NCBI GenBank assembly: GCA_014058105.1
Contig: JACGCM010001796.1
Location: forward strand, 1,302,001-1,366,000
Direction: 5' to 3'
Source of the DNA: Kingdonia uniflora
Taxonomy: Eukaryota > Streptophyta > Magnoliopsida > Ranunculales > Circaeasteraceae
DNA: 64,000 nt
Shown here: piece after piece, positions 21,578-31,565 of the stretch
Layout of the letters: every line of letters begins with the position of its first letter
Numbering within the stretch: position 1 is the stretch's first letter
Made by a program: the position numbers and the translations under genes
The notes under the pieces: generated by a model
What the model was told of the DNA's origin: nothing
Database searches by the model: none
The model's input: only the letters and a program-made list of their open reading frames with translations

Positions 21578-24500
21578 ATGGAGGCCAACGGGAGAGTTTC
21601 TAACAAGGACAAGGACAACAACGATGATGATTATGTCCCTGATTGGAGACTTCAACTACTATACGATTCTCGCCAAAGGATCGTCAACAGAATGTAAGAA
21701 AAACCCTCTTTTCTTTACTTTATTTTGTGATATATGTAATTATGATTGATTTATTATCATTAGTGTAGAGTTCCAGTGGTTCTAACTTGTAGTAATTGAT
21801 TAATGTGGTGATAGGGATTAAGAATTAGGAACCCATTGAATATTAGCTAATTTGAAGTACCCCCTTTGTGTATTTTATTAGAATCAAGGTTTTGATTGAT
21901 GTTGGCTATTATTGATTGATCACGGTCACTGTAGAATTCTAGTGTATGTAACGTCTAATAAGTGATTTATGTGGTGATCGGGGTTGAGAACTATAAACCC
22001 AATGATTTTTAGTTCATAATAAGTACCCCCTTTATGAGTTTAATAGAATTGCTGGGTTTTGAGTCGCAATTTATCGGAAAGTTTTTTTTTTTTTTTTGCT
22101 TGAGTATGTGAAATTTATAGTTATGGTTGATTGATCTTCGTTAGATTCGTTACTGTAGAGTTCTAGTGGTTCTAACTCTTAGTAATTTATTTATGTGGTG
22201 ATCTGGGTTACAAAACAGGAAGCCAGTGTTTTTTAGTTGATTTTAGACCAGCGAAGCGATACTATGCATTGGCTGTGTGGAGTGTGACAGATGATCCTGT
22301 TTTTGCAAGTTGAATAGGGCCTCTAGTATTGTGGCAATTCATGGTAGCCTGAGGGAGAGGATTTATTGATATACAAGACTAGGGTTTGGAGATAAAGCCT
22401 ATGTCCACGTTTTGTTTGTGTTGTTGCATTGGAGTGGGATAAATAAAAGCAACTTGGCCACATGCCAGGCACAATAACATATACTAAAGAGTTAATATGA
22501 CCTAATCAGTAGATTTAGATTTCTAGTCTGTGCTACTTCGGGTAATCCCCTCCTTGGCAGTGCAAGTAGGGGTGGCAATTGGGTTGGGTCGGGTCAACCC
22601 GGCCCGGGTCATCCCAGGTTCGGGTTGGGAAACATCAAACCCAAGCCCGACCCATTTATTAAACAGGTCAAATGTGTGAATCCAAACCCAACCTGCAAAT
22701 AAACGGGTTGACACGACCCGGCCCGTTGACCCATAAAATAGTTGGGTCGGGTCATAAACAGGGTTGACCTGTCTTACATTTAAGATTTTTAAATAAATAG
22801 ACCAGGGCAAAACAGGACTGACCAAAAATAGCTAACTTGATCAACAATAAATAATACCAGTTCAATATCAAACATAACCAATTCTTCTACAAAAACTTGT
22901 TGTACCCATTCAATTTTACAACATTTGAGCATGCCAAAACTCATCAAACCCACATATTACAAATATACCATATAATTAGTAACAAAAACAAGATAATATA
23001 TGCCAAAAAGTGGTTCCCAAAAGCTAAGACCTTCAAAGTTAAGGTTGTCAGTTGTCTACTAGCTAATTAATACTTGAGTTCTTTTCATCAACCTTTAGAT
23101 ACACTTCCGCTCGCCTCTCCCTTGCCATTATCTCCGCAACTCTCTTGTTGAGTTGTTCATAAAAAATATTTATAAGTAACAATAGATATAAAACTCATTT
23201 GAAATTAAAGGCTTATAAATTTGGACTTCTTACCCTCAATATCTAACAACATGATATTTTTTGTTATGTCTTCGAGCTTTGCTTCAAAATCATCTATAAT
23301 TGGATCACCTACAACAATTACTAGCATCACATTAGAAGATGAAAAGTAATAAAATGTATTACTATGAAATGAGTAGGCATAATCATTGAGGAAGCAACAT
23401 AATATCAGCAACAAAATCATTGAGGAAGCAACATAATATCAGCAACTACAATAGTAAATATAAGCAGTAAATGAATAAAGGCTATGCCCATTGATAACAG
23501 AAAATATAAGTAGTATATAAGCAACTACAACAGTAAATATAAGCAGTAAATGAATAAAGGCTATGCCCATTGATAACAGAAAATATAAGCAGTATATCAA
23601 CAACTACAACAACAAATATAAGCAGTAAATGAATAAAGGCTATGCCCATTGATAACAGAAAATATAAGCAATATATAAGCAGTAAATATCAGCAATCGTT
23701 GCCCATTGATAACAGAAAATCAGTAATAGTTGATAACAGAAAACTAGAAAATGAATAATAACAAAAGGTATAAACCATAATGAAACATAAGGATTGTACC
23801 TTGTTTATGAAATATCCAATCACGAGAGCATATCAAGGCTTCAGCATTCACGGGCCTTAGTGTACTGCGAAAAGCATCTATAACTCTACCGCCAACACTA
23901 AAAGCTGATTCAGAAGCGACTGCTGATGTCGGGATTGACAACACATCTCTTGTCATCATTGCAACTTGCAAAGAAGGGAATTTATGCACTTAACAATCTA
24001 ACATTATAAGTAGAACTAGTAAAACTATTGACAGATTACAACTAGTAAAACTAACATCAATTGTGAATTTTACAAGTAATAATCCAACAATCACTTAACA
24101 TTCTAACATCTACAACTAGTAAAACTACTGAGAGATTACAAATAATAATCCAACAAGTAGAACTGTAGAACTACTGAAAAAATACATCTCAATAATCCAT
24201 CACAATAATATCCAAATCAGTAAAACTGATGAATCTACCCAAATCAGTAAAAAATTTAGATACCCAAACTGATGAATCTACCACAAAGTGATGATACCCT
24301 TAAATCAGTAAAACTCAAGATACCCAAATCAGTAAAACTTAAGAGAGAGAGTGAGAAAGTACCTCTTAGAGAGACCAAGACAAGATAGATTGAATATGAA
24401 CTTGTTGGATGAATCTGCAACAAAAAACACACAAACTTGTGGGTTAAATCATGAACATAGATTAAGAGGAAGAAGGGAGAGATAAATCGACTTAGGGTTG

Positions 24501-27500
24501 ATTTTTGTAGAAGAAACTTACAAGTTACAAAGATGTGTTCTTCAAAGAGAAGTAGGTTTTCATCATGTATGGAGTAATCTATTTGGGTAATGGAGGGAGA
24601 GAGGTTTTCATCAAAGAAGTTGGTTTAATCGATTTGGGTAATGGAGGCGGAGAGAGGTTTTCATCAAAGAAGTAGGTTTAATCGATTTGGGTAATGGAGG
24701 GAGAGGTTGGATTGGAGGCAGAGAGAGGCTGGAGGTGAATAAAGAAGTAGGTTTTGAAGAGTTATGTGATATATATATGGAGGCTGGAGGTAGAGTAGTA
24801 GGTTTACATCATGTATAAAATTCCTAAACTACCCATATTCTTATATAATATTACATTTAAGTAAACAGGTTCACGGGTCAACCCGGAACCGAGACTAGTG
24901 ATCCCAAACCCGACCTGTTCCTAAACGGGTTAGCCGGGTCAACCTGATTTGACCCGAAACCCATGAAAGTTAAACCCAAACCCGCGAAATTCAGGTCGGG
25001 TTCGTGTCGGGTTAACGGGTTCGGGTCAAATTGTCAGCCCTAGTGCAAGGCCATGATGACTTTTTGGCCTCTTTTTATGATGTAATAGGAGAAATTGCGT
25101 TGAACCCTGAACCCTCCCCTCTTTGATTGCTTATTTTGTTAGAAGAGGATGCCAAGGGTATTATACATTTTAGGTTTTAATTTGTTTGTGGTCATTATAC
25201 CTGATCACGGGGAACCCCAGCCTTGCAAAATAAATAAATAAAAACCATTCAGTTAATCTATCTTTTCTCTAAGATTCCTTTCAGAGTTACCTTATAAGAA
25301 CACTAGTTTTATTATTGTCCTTTTTTTTTCCTTGGTGTAATTATAACCTAATAAAACTTCGCTTGATATGTACAGAATGGAGACTTTCAAGAAACACCTT
25401 TTAATTTCTGGCCCTGATGGACTACATGAGCTTAAGAAAATTGCCACAAGATTTGAGGAGAAAATCTACGTTGCTGCTATGAGCCAGGTAGATTTATTAG
25501 TTGCGGATTTTAATGTTTTTATTTGTTTCTCCGAAGATGCCTTTTTGCTTTATTCAATGACATCTTTTCATTTTCATAAGAAATAATTTCTTCTGAAAGT
25601 GTTGAAATGTCTAAATATGGTCGCTTATAAGCAATGCATTTGACCTCTAACATCTACCTAGGTATAATATCCATATAAAGCCGGTGGTGTTTGGCTGGCA
25701 CGGGACTCTTTATCCCCAAAAGTGATCTGTTGGGTACTCGGGTCCATGAGAGGGGGAACCAATACAAAATTCTAGAAATATCTGACATCATTAACCTCAT
25801 AGTTACATGTGTTCTTATGGCGCCAATGGCAATTCTCCCTTCACCTAACTATGTCCAAAAAGGCCGCTGATTAAGTTATCGTTATAATCTATCTTGTAAT
25901 TCCATCCCTCAGTCAAAATAACGAAATGTTATAAACTATCTTGTGTTTCTTCACGTTCTGGACGCCTTTAACTCAAAAGTAACTAGGTTAGAAACTTAAC
26001 TAATGTAAGTAACTAGATTAAAAGTTCACTACTGTAAGTAACTAGGTTAGAAGCTTAACTAAGTAAGGCACTAACTACAATGTGATAATAATTACTCGAA
26101 TTGATATTGATAGATCATGCCTCGTGGGTCGTTTACCCATGAGGCCACGACCTATTATTTTCTCTATAAATTGATGTTAGGGGATTCTTTGTTTTCTAGT
26201 TCTTTTTGTGAGAGTTTGGGGTAAAACTCTAGAAACTCTAAAATTTGCAATTAGAGAGAATTTAATCGCTTCCGCCATCGTAGTAACTAACAGATATAGT
26301 CGCATGTTTTCTCTCTCTTTGCGTAAAACAATCTCTTTCTTTTAATGACTTCTACGAGTTCGTTTTTGCGCTTTCTTCTTTTTGCATTTTTGGTGTCTTC
26401 TCCATTGAGGGACATGTGTTTAAAAGTGAAATCAACTCATATGCCCCATTTGTTTCGTACGCTACCCGGAAGACACCAAAAGGGTTAGTGTCATTTTAAA
26501 CACTCCCCCTTAATTGGGAAAACACAAATAGGGGAAGATACAATAATGAACTCGACTTCTCTTCTTGTCCACCTACTCTTTTCCATCTCTTTCCTTTTTT
26601 CCTCTCCTTATTTCTTTTTTATATTTTGTTTTTAGGACTTCAATTTGTTTTGGAATTTTTGTTTTAGGATGTTGTTAGGAAAATCCTTAGAGACTAGTCA
26701 ACTTGTAGTTTATTTGGACATTAAGCAAACTTCAACGAATTCGATTTATCGTTAATGTTGTGTTGTTTATTTATTGCTTCGCCTAATTATTTATAGCAAG
26801 AGCACTCAATTTTTTTGAGCATAAGCGTGATTTGGTTTTTGGCTACCATAGTTTCACGAGGTACATCAATGAGCTTGTGTTACTTCTGCCTTCATTCATC
26901 TATTTATTGGAAAAAGTAAAAGATTATGCAATTTAGAAACTCTCCGGCGTTTCCGTATTTAATTAAGGGATTTAATATCCGTCTCAAATCACCTCTTTTA
27001 CCAATATAACCTTCTATCATGTCTGTTTTCAATGCAAGGACATATTTTGCCTTATAGTCATCAAAATATGTTGATCTTTTTCCCCAAGATTGGTATTTAG
27101 TGCAATTATTGTGGATTTTGGACACCTATTGTGTGAAGTAAATAAAGTATTAAAATTTTACCAAAAGTCAGCATCTTTTGAATAAGTTGCCGACTTCTCA
27201 ATATGATTAGTTTTGTGAAGTAGTCAGATGCAACAACAGATGTGATTAATGCTAAATGGAATCGCATCCCGTCTCTATTGCAACTCCTTAAATGTGAATG
27301 TGACCGAATGCAGATGCGTTACATTTTCTAATGCAACGTAAATGTGAGAAACTAACTGAAAAACAATAAAAACACACAAAAAGAAAAATATTGTGCGTGT
27401 ATACGTTAATACTACGCAAAAATAGCATATACAATAAAATAATTGCTAAATATTATACTTTTATATGCTTTTCTTAATGAATATATTACATATGTAGATA

Positions 27501-30149
27501 TACACATATATTAGGATTTTATGCAATTTTTGCCTGTGTCGCACCATGCACAATAGCGTTATAAAACTCGCTTTATTTGCAGTAGCATTTTTTCATTCGT
27601 GATCGCATCGCAACACGCATTAACTACCTTTTTGTCATGTTGAAAATCGTGTGTAATATTTCCAAGCTTCATATTCGTACTTATTAAGGCACATGCATAA
27701 TGAAAAAGTTACCCTACTTTTGAGATCATACTCTTAGCTTTAGAAATCTCATAAATACGAAAACCAGTTCAACCTCAATACTTGAATAACCACCATTCAT
27801 TCTAGCTACCATTTGCGGAAAACTATGGAAAAATGTCTCATTAACTCAACTCTCAAAATCAATGCAGGTCTCAACACGCCATTACTAAATAGAAGGTCCT
27901 TCAATTCTCAAAATAAATAAATAATAGAAGGTCCTTCTGAGAGTGAAACTCTTGACAATGCCATTAATTATCTTTGTAGTTCGTAAAATTGTGAATTCCA
28001 GTACTTTTTCTTTTTTCTTTTGGTAATATTTCATCTTGCATATTCAGCGTATATATTTTGTAACCTTATGTTATTTTCAGTCGGATTATGTGCGGAAAAT
28101 ATCTTTGAAGCTGCTGACGATGGAGAATAAAGTTCAAAACACTGTCATGCCTAATTCAGACAAATCTACTACTAGCCAGAATCCCGTTGATCTAGGTAAC
28201 ACCAAGAATTGGCTAACTGCTTTTTACTCACTGCAACTCTCGAGTTTGACTACGACAAGTGAAACCTCTGATATTTTGTAGAATACTACAACATATAAAA
28301 TTGCACGCCCTCACATTCTCTATTACTATGACTCACATTATGAGTTTTTTTTGCTGGGCGAGCTGCAGTTAGGCACCCCATGGAAGATGTACATAGGAAC
28401 GATATATAATTAATTATACATCATGTAGCATGTTTTATCCCTAGCATCCTCTTCAAAATAGTATTTGGATCAATGTACAAGGAGCAAGGCGATAGCAATA
28501 CTTTACCAATACTAGTTACATAATCAATTAAGGAATCAACTCCCATTTTTGTCTCTCTGTAAGAGTGAAAAATCCCGAATTCTTTTGAGTATTGAAATCA
28601 CGTGCTAAATTTTATCTACCTTGTGGAGACAGTTCATGGTAGTGCTTCCTTCTTTGTGATGTATGAAACCATAGGCTTTGAATCAGTAGAAATTCTTATC
28701 TCCTTCATGCCCAAATGTAGCAGAATATGTAACCAATACCAGTTAGCTTCCATCTCATGGTAAGCAACAGACTTTGCCTCAGATTGTCCTGCATGTGCTA
28801 TAATGTAATCTCCTGAGTGGTTCCTAAACATTCCTTAATAGACCCCTCTATCTCCATTAAATGACCCATCAATATTGAGTAGTATGACACCAGTAGGTGG
28901 GGAGACCCATTTGCACTTGATCACTTTTGGTACAGTACACAAAATAGGCAACCTGCAATTGCTACAAATTGTCATGTTCTTTGGATTATCCTCATTGTTT
29001 TTTATAATTCATTTACATTTACATCCCACATCAAATGATAGGCATGTCAAGTATAATTGCTATAACTTCACAGGTAGTTTAAATTGTTGTTAGTGCTTAA
29101 CTTCTTATTATCGTGTTGATCTACTGGTCGTTTGATGTTTGTTATTTTATTCGTGCAGATCCAATTCCGGAGAATCCTGGGACGCCGACCCAAGATAACA
29201 ATATTACTAAACCCAGTAAGACCGAGAGGCTTCTTGCTTCTGTCATGGCGGAGGTGTTCGGTATCGAGGAATTTTTCAGTTCTGATGATTACGAGGGTTC
29301 TCAGGCTGCCTCAGACTCTATTCATCCTAGTGCTGTGTTTAGTCGACCTTGTGACAACTTGGCAGAGATGAACTTGGACCCAACCGCTTTTCTTGGTTCT
29401 ATCAGTGCTAGTTGTCGGTCCGGCACAAAGAGGAGGCTCGATGGGAATGCTCAAGCGTCCTCTACACTTAAAGATGATCGGGCAAAGACATCGAGGACCG
29501 AAGTTTATGTGCCTGCTCCCTCTGCAAATCCTAGCTACTCTGGGATCTTCAATCGGACGCTGAAAGATCCTTTCTTGCCCTCAGAGCTCGAGGCAGTTGT
29601 TGTTTCCATAAAGGGAAGTGATGACTATGTGTGAACTCTTAGAGCTCATCTTAACCGCTCGTTGGACGAGGTTTGTTATTTTCGATATTTTATCTTGCAT
29701 AGCTTCTCGTCTTTTGCCTGTTTACTTTGTTGCTTTTGCTTTATCAGTATCCTCTGATGATGCGTGGTATGATGCAAGCCAGTGACGACTATAAAGCTCG
29801 TGTCAAGCAACTCGAGGATGAGCTGCAAGTCTCAAAGTTTGAATATGCTGTGTCGACCGGGAAGATGTACAAGGCACTCGAAGATGCCAATGCTGCGCGG
29901 AAGGAGTCGAACGATCTGAAGAGGGAGCTTTATTCTCTTAGAGTGGGCCATGCACATGCCATTGCTAACGCAGAAGCCCATACTAAGACAAACTTCGAGA
30001 AGGTATGGATGCCAGTTTTGGAGAAGATGTGTGTGACTGTGGACAAGTATGAACATTGCCCTTATATTGGCATGTTTGAGGGTCTTGCTGCTGTTGCTCG
30101 TCATCCTAATCCTCCTGTCAATGACACCACTGCTGCCCAAGCAGAGTGA
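21578..30149 (+). CDS. MED15-like KIX protein fused to unrelated coiled-coil exons (unit A)
   Basis: A chimera. Exons: 21,578-21,693, 25,376-25,487 and 28,081-28,195 encode the MED15 KIX module ([46 protein letters not shown]). They end in phases 2, 0 and 1, exactly as in the other units. An acceptor at 29,158 then opens, in the right phase, an exon unlike MED15 (DPIPENPGTPTQDNN, FGIEEFFSSDDYEG, TKRRLDGNAQ). With simple read-through the frame stops at TGA 29,632-29,634 (272 residues). A weak donor GTGTGA at 29,629 would skip the stop and join in phase to 29,748-30,149, a helical segment (KARVKQLEDELQVSKFEYAV, ESNDLKRELYSL), giving 404 residues. The KIX part should bind activation domains; no MED15 Mediator-binding region exists. 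Expression is unproven and no TATA box was seen. Confidence 0.55.
23456..23700. repeat. 79-bp minisatellite in the hAT element
   Basis: About three tandem units of roughly 79 bp (ATATAAGCAGTAAATG, GGCTATGCCCATTG, ATAACAGAAAATATAAG) followed by a partial unit. A smaller direct duplication of ATCATTGAGGAAGCAACA precedes it at about 23,381 and 23,415. Confidence 0.8.
23744..23989 (-). pseudogene. hAT transposase C-terminal dimerisation fragment
   Basis: The frame reads FPSLQVAMMTRDVLSIPTSA, VASESAFSVGGRVIDAFRS and TLRPVNAEALICSRDWIF. This is the hAT family C-terminal dimerisation motif (A-SE-FS-GGR, then ALxC--DW). The DDE core and the zinc finger are absent, so the element could only move with help from another hAT transposase. 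Confidence 0.88.
26108..26292. mobile_element. Solo LTR in intron 2 of unit A
   Basis: 185 bp beginning TGATAGATCATG and ending GTAACTAACA, with the 5-bp duplication GATAT on both sides (26,103-26,107 and 26,293-26,297). Unit B has a single uninterrupted CTGATATAGTCGC at about 34,850-34,862. Insertion therefore postdates the A/B duplication, or B never received it. Confidence 0.88.
27220..27630. repeat. About 400 bp present only in unit A
   Basis: The flanking intron sequences (CTTCTCAATATGATTAGTTT and TTTTTGTCATGTTGAAAA) are adjacent in unit B once its LTR element is removed, so this block is an insertion in A or a loss in B. It contains repeated GCATCGC/GCAACACGCATT-type words near both ends but no clear terminal repeat or coding frame. 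Confidence 0.5.
28258..28505 (+). repeat. Direct repeat, copy 1, left of the captured exons
   Basis: Contains TTGTAGAATACT, CACATTATGAG, GTTAGGCACCC, ATAGGAACGATATATAAT and TTTGGATCAATGTACAAG, ending at AATACTT. Copy 2 lies at 30,150-30,416, right after the captured exons. A third, related copy lies in unit B at about 43,615-43,855. Confidence 0.85.
28605..28925 (-). pseudogene. RNase H domain fragment of a non-LTR element
   Basis: On the minus strand: KCKWVSPPTGVILLNIDGSF, NGDRGV, a stop, then FRNHSGDYIIAHAG, AYHEMEANW and KEIRISTDSKPMV. This is the RVT_3-type RNase H found in plant LINE ORF2 remnants, with the D (NIDGS), E (HEMEA) and D (STDSK) positions kept. Unit B carries the same fragment (43,965-44,290), so it was already in the MED15 intron before the units duplicated. 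Confidence 0.75.
29159..30149 (+). other. Captured exons of unknown origin
   Basis: Two exons (29,159-29,670 if read through, and 29,748-30,149) with visibly higher G+C than the surrounding introns. The first is acidic and Ser/Thr-rich; the second is strongly helical with heptad-like spacing (ARVKQLEDELQVSKFE). I do not recognise the family. The layout, a variable front and a coiled-coil rear, resembles some plant retrotransposon Gag-like proteins, but no hallmark is visible. Direct repeats lie on both sides (28,258-28,505 and 30,150-30,416). Confidence 0.6.
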
Positions 30150-30416
30150 AAATACTATAAAAAGTGTACTCGCAGTACTTTCCTCATATTGTAGAATACT
30201 CCAACGTATTAAATTGTACGCCCTCATATTCTCAATTTACTATAATTCACATTATGAGTTGTTTTGATGGGCAAGCTGCGGTTAGGCACCCATGGACAAT
30301 GTATATAGGAACGATATATAATTTATTTACATCCTGTAATATGTTTTATCCCTAGCATTCTCTTCATTAATAGTATTTGGATCAATGTACAAGAAGCTAG
30401 GGGATAACAATACTTC
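30150..30416 (+). repeat. Direct repeat, copy 2, right of the captured exons
   Basis: Same landmarks as copy 1 (GTTAGGCACCCATGG, ATAGGAACGATATATAAT, TTTGGATCAATGTACAAG) and the same endpoint AATACTT, after which the two copies diverge completely. Confidence 0.85.
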
Positions 30417-31430
30417 TTGTTTTGAGGGTGTTTATCTTAAGCACTACAATGGGCTGATTATGAAATTTACGTTTTGACGTCAAAGTAAAAGTATCGCAAA
30501 CATGGGTTTATTATCTTAGAGTATTATCACTAGTTGCCTCAATACTTAAAAAAAAAACACATACCACATGATTATTCGAGTTTGGGGACTCCGGCGGTTG
30601 CCTCAATACTTGAATTTTAAGCATCAGGGTTGAATTTCAAGCCTAATAATGCTTGAATGTTGAGTTAAAAGTCAGGCGCATAATGTAATTTTAAAAAAGA
30701 AATAGCTCATCATGCGCATAACCTTTATGCGCCCAATTCTTTCTTTTAATTAGAACCATGGGGATCATAACCTTTATGCGCTTGATGATTTTAAATGAAA
30801 TTCAAACTTTGAACCTTGTTGGAAGAGATCTCTCAAATGCTTGAAAAATTCAAACATTGAGCAAAAAAAAAACATTGAAGCCTTTTTGAAGATGCTCCAA
30901 GTACTACTTGTTTTGAGGCCTCATTTGAGACCTAAATATTGACCTGACATTCACCTAAATTATATATCCCACCTCCCTTTAACTGCTAATAATAAATGTT
31001 ATGCATTCCCACTTGTACTCCCTACAAAAATTACGTGATTTTCTTTTTCAAAAAGCATTAGAAACGCATAACTTCTTTAAATTTGTAAACAGTGTTATAC
31101 ATTACTTGAAATTTAAGAAAGACGTATAATTGTTTAAGCTCTAAACGGTATAAAAACACATGAGGCACTAATGCTCGAGCGAATTCGTTATTGTGGAGTT
31201 TAAAAAAGAGAAGAAAAAAAAAAAAAAAACCAGCTCTGTGCACTGCTGGAGATGGATGAATAAAGTAAAGGATTACGAAATCTCAGCAAATTTGTTATTT
31301 TCGGACACTCTTATTGCATGGTGTATCCACTTTCGATGACAACCATTTGGCACATCCCACGTGTCTTATCCATGATAGAGTCGGTGAGCTAAGTTCCTCA
31401 CCAGGTGGTGATTTAACACTTCCTACAGGC
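30417..31430. other. Intergenic region between units A and B
   Basis: No gene is supported. CATAACCTTTATGCGC occurs twice (30,716 and 30,767) and short poly-A runs are present. The rest is AT-rich. Confidence 0.5.
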
Positions 31431-31431
31431 A

Positions 31432-31437
31432 TATAAA
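31432..31437 (+). promoter_or_regulatory. TATA box of MED15 unit B
   Basis: TATAAA in the context GGCATATAAAGCTTTGAAC, about 130 bp before the ATG and followed by a CT-rich leader with a (CT)n run at 31,500-31,522. Unit A has lost this segment although the flanks align. Confidence 0.6.
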
Positions 31438-31565
31438 GCTTTGAACACTGGAGGGAGTCTCTCTCTTCTCTCACTATCTGAGAATTGAGCTTTTCTAGGT
31501 CTCTCTCTCTCTCTCTCTCTCTCGATCAATCAATCAATCGATCGACCTTGTTTGGGCTCCTAACA

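Larger units (their letters stand above)
22567..25041 (-). mobile_element. Non-autonomous hAT element in intron 1 of unit A
   Basis: Ends TAGGGGTGGCAA and TTGTCAGCCCT form imperfect terminal inverted repeats. An 8-bp duplication AGTGCAAG flanks the element (22,559-22,566 and 25,042-25,049). The sister unit B has the uninterrupted site (GGCAGTGCAAAGC, about 33,582). Subterminal zones (22,575-22,745 and 24,860-25,035) are packed with GGGTC/GACCC words. Only a C-terminal piece of the transposase remains. Confidence 0.9.

Noticed and set aside
23440..23700. CRISPR-like array
   Set aside because: The 79-bp units are plain tandem minisatellite copies without unique spacers, within a plant hAT element.
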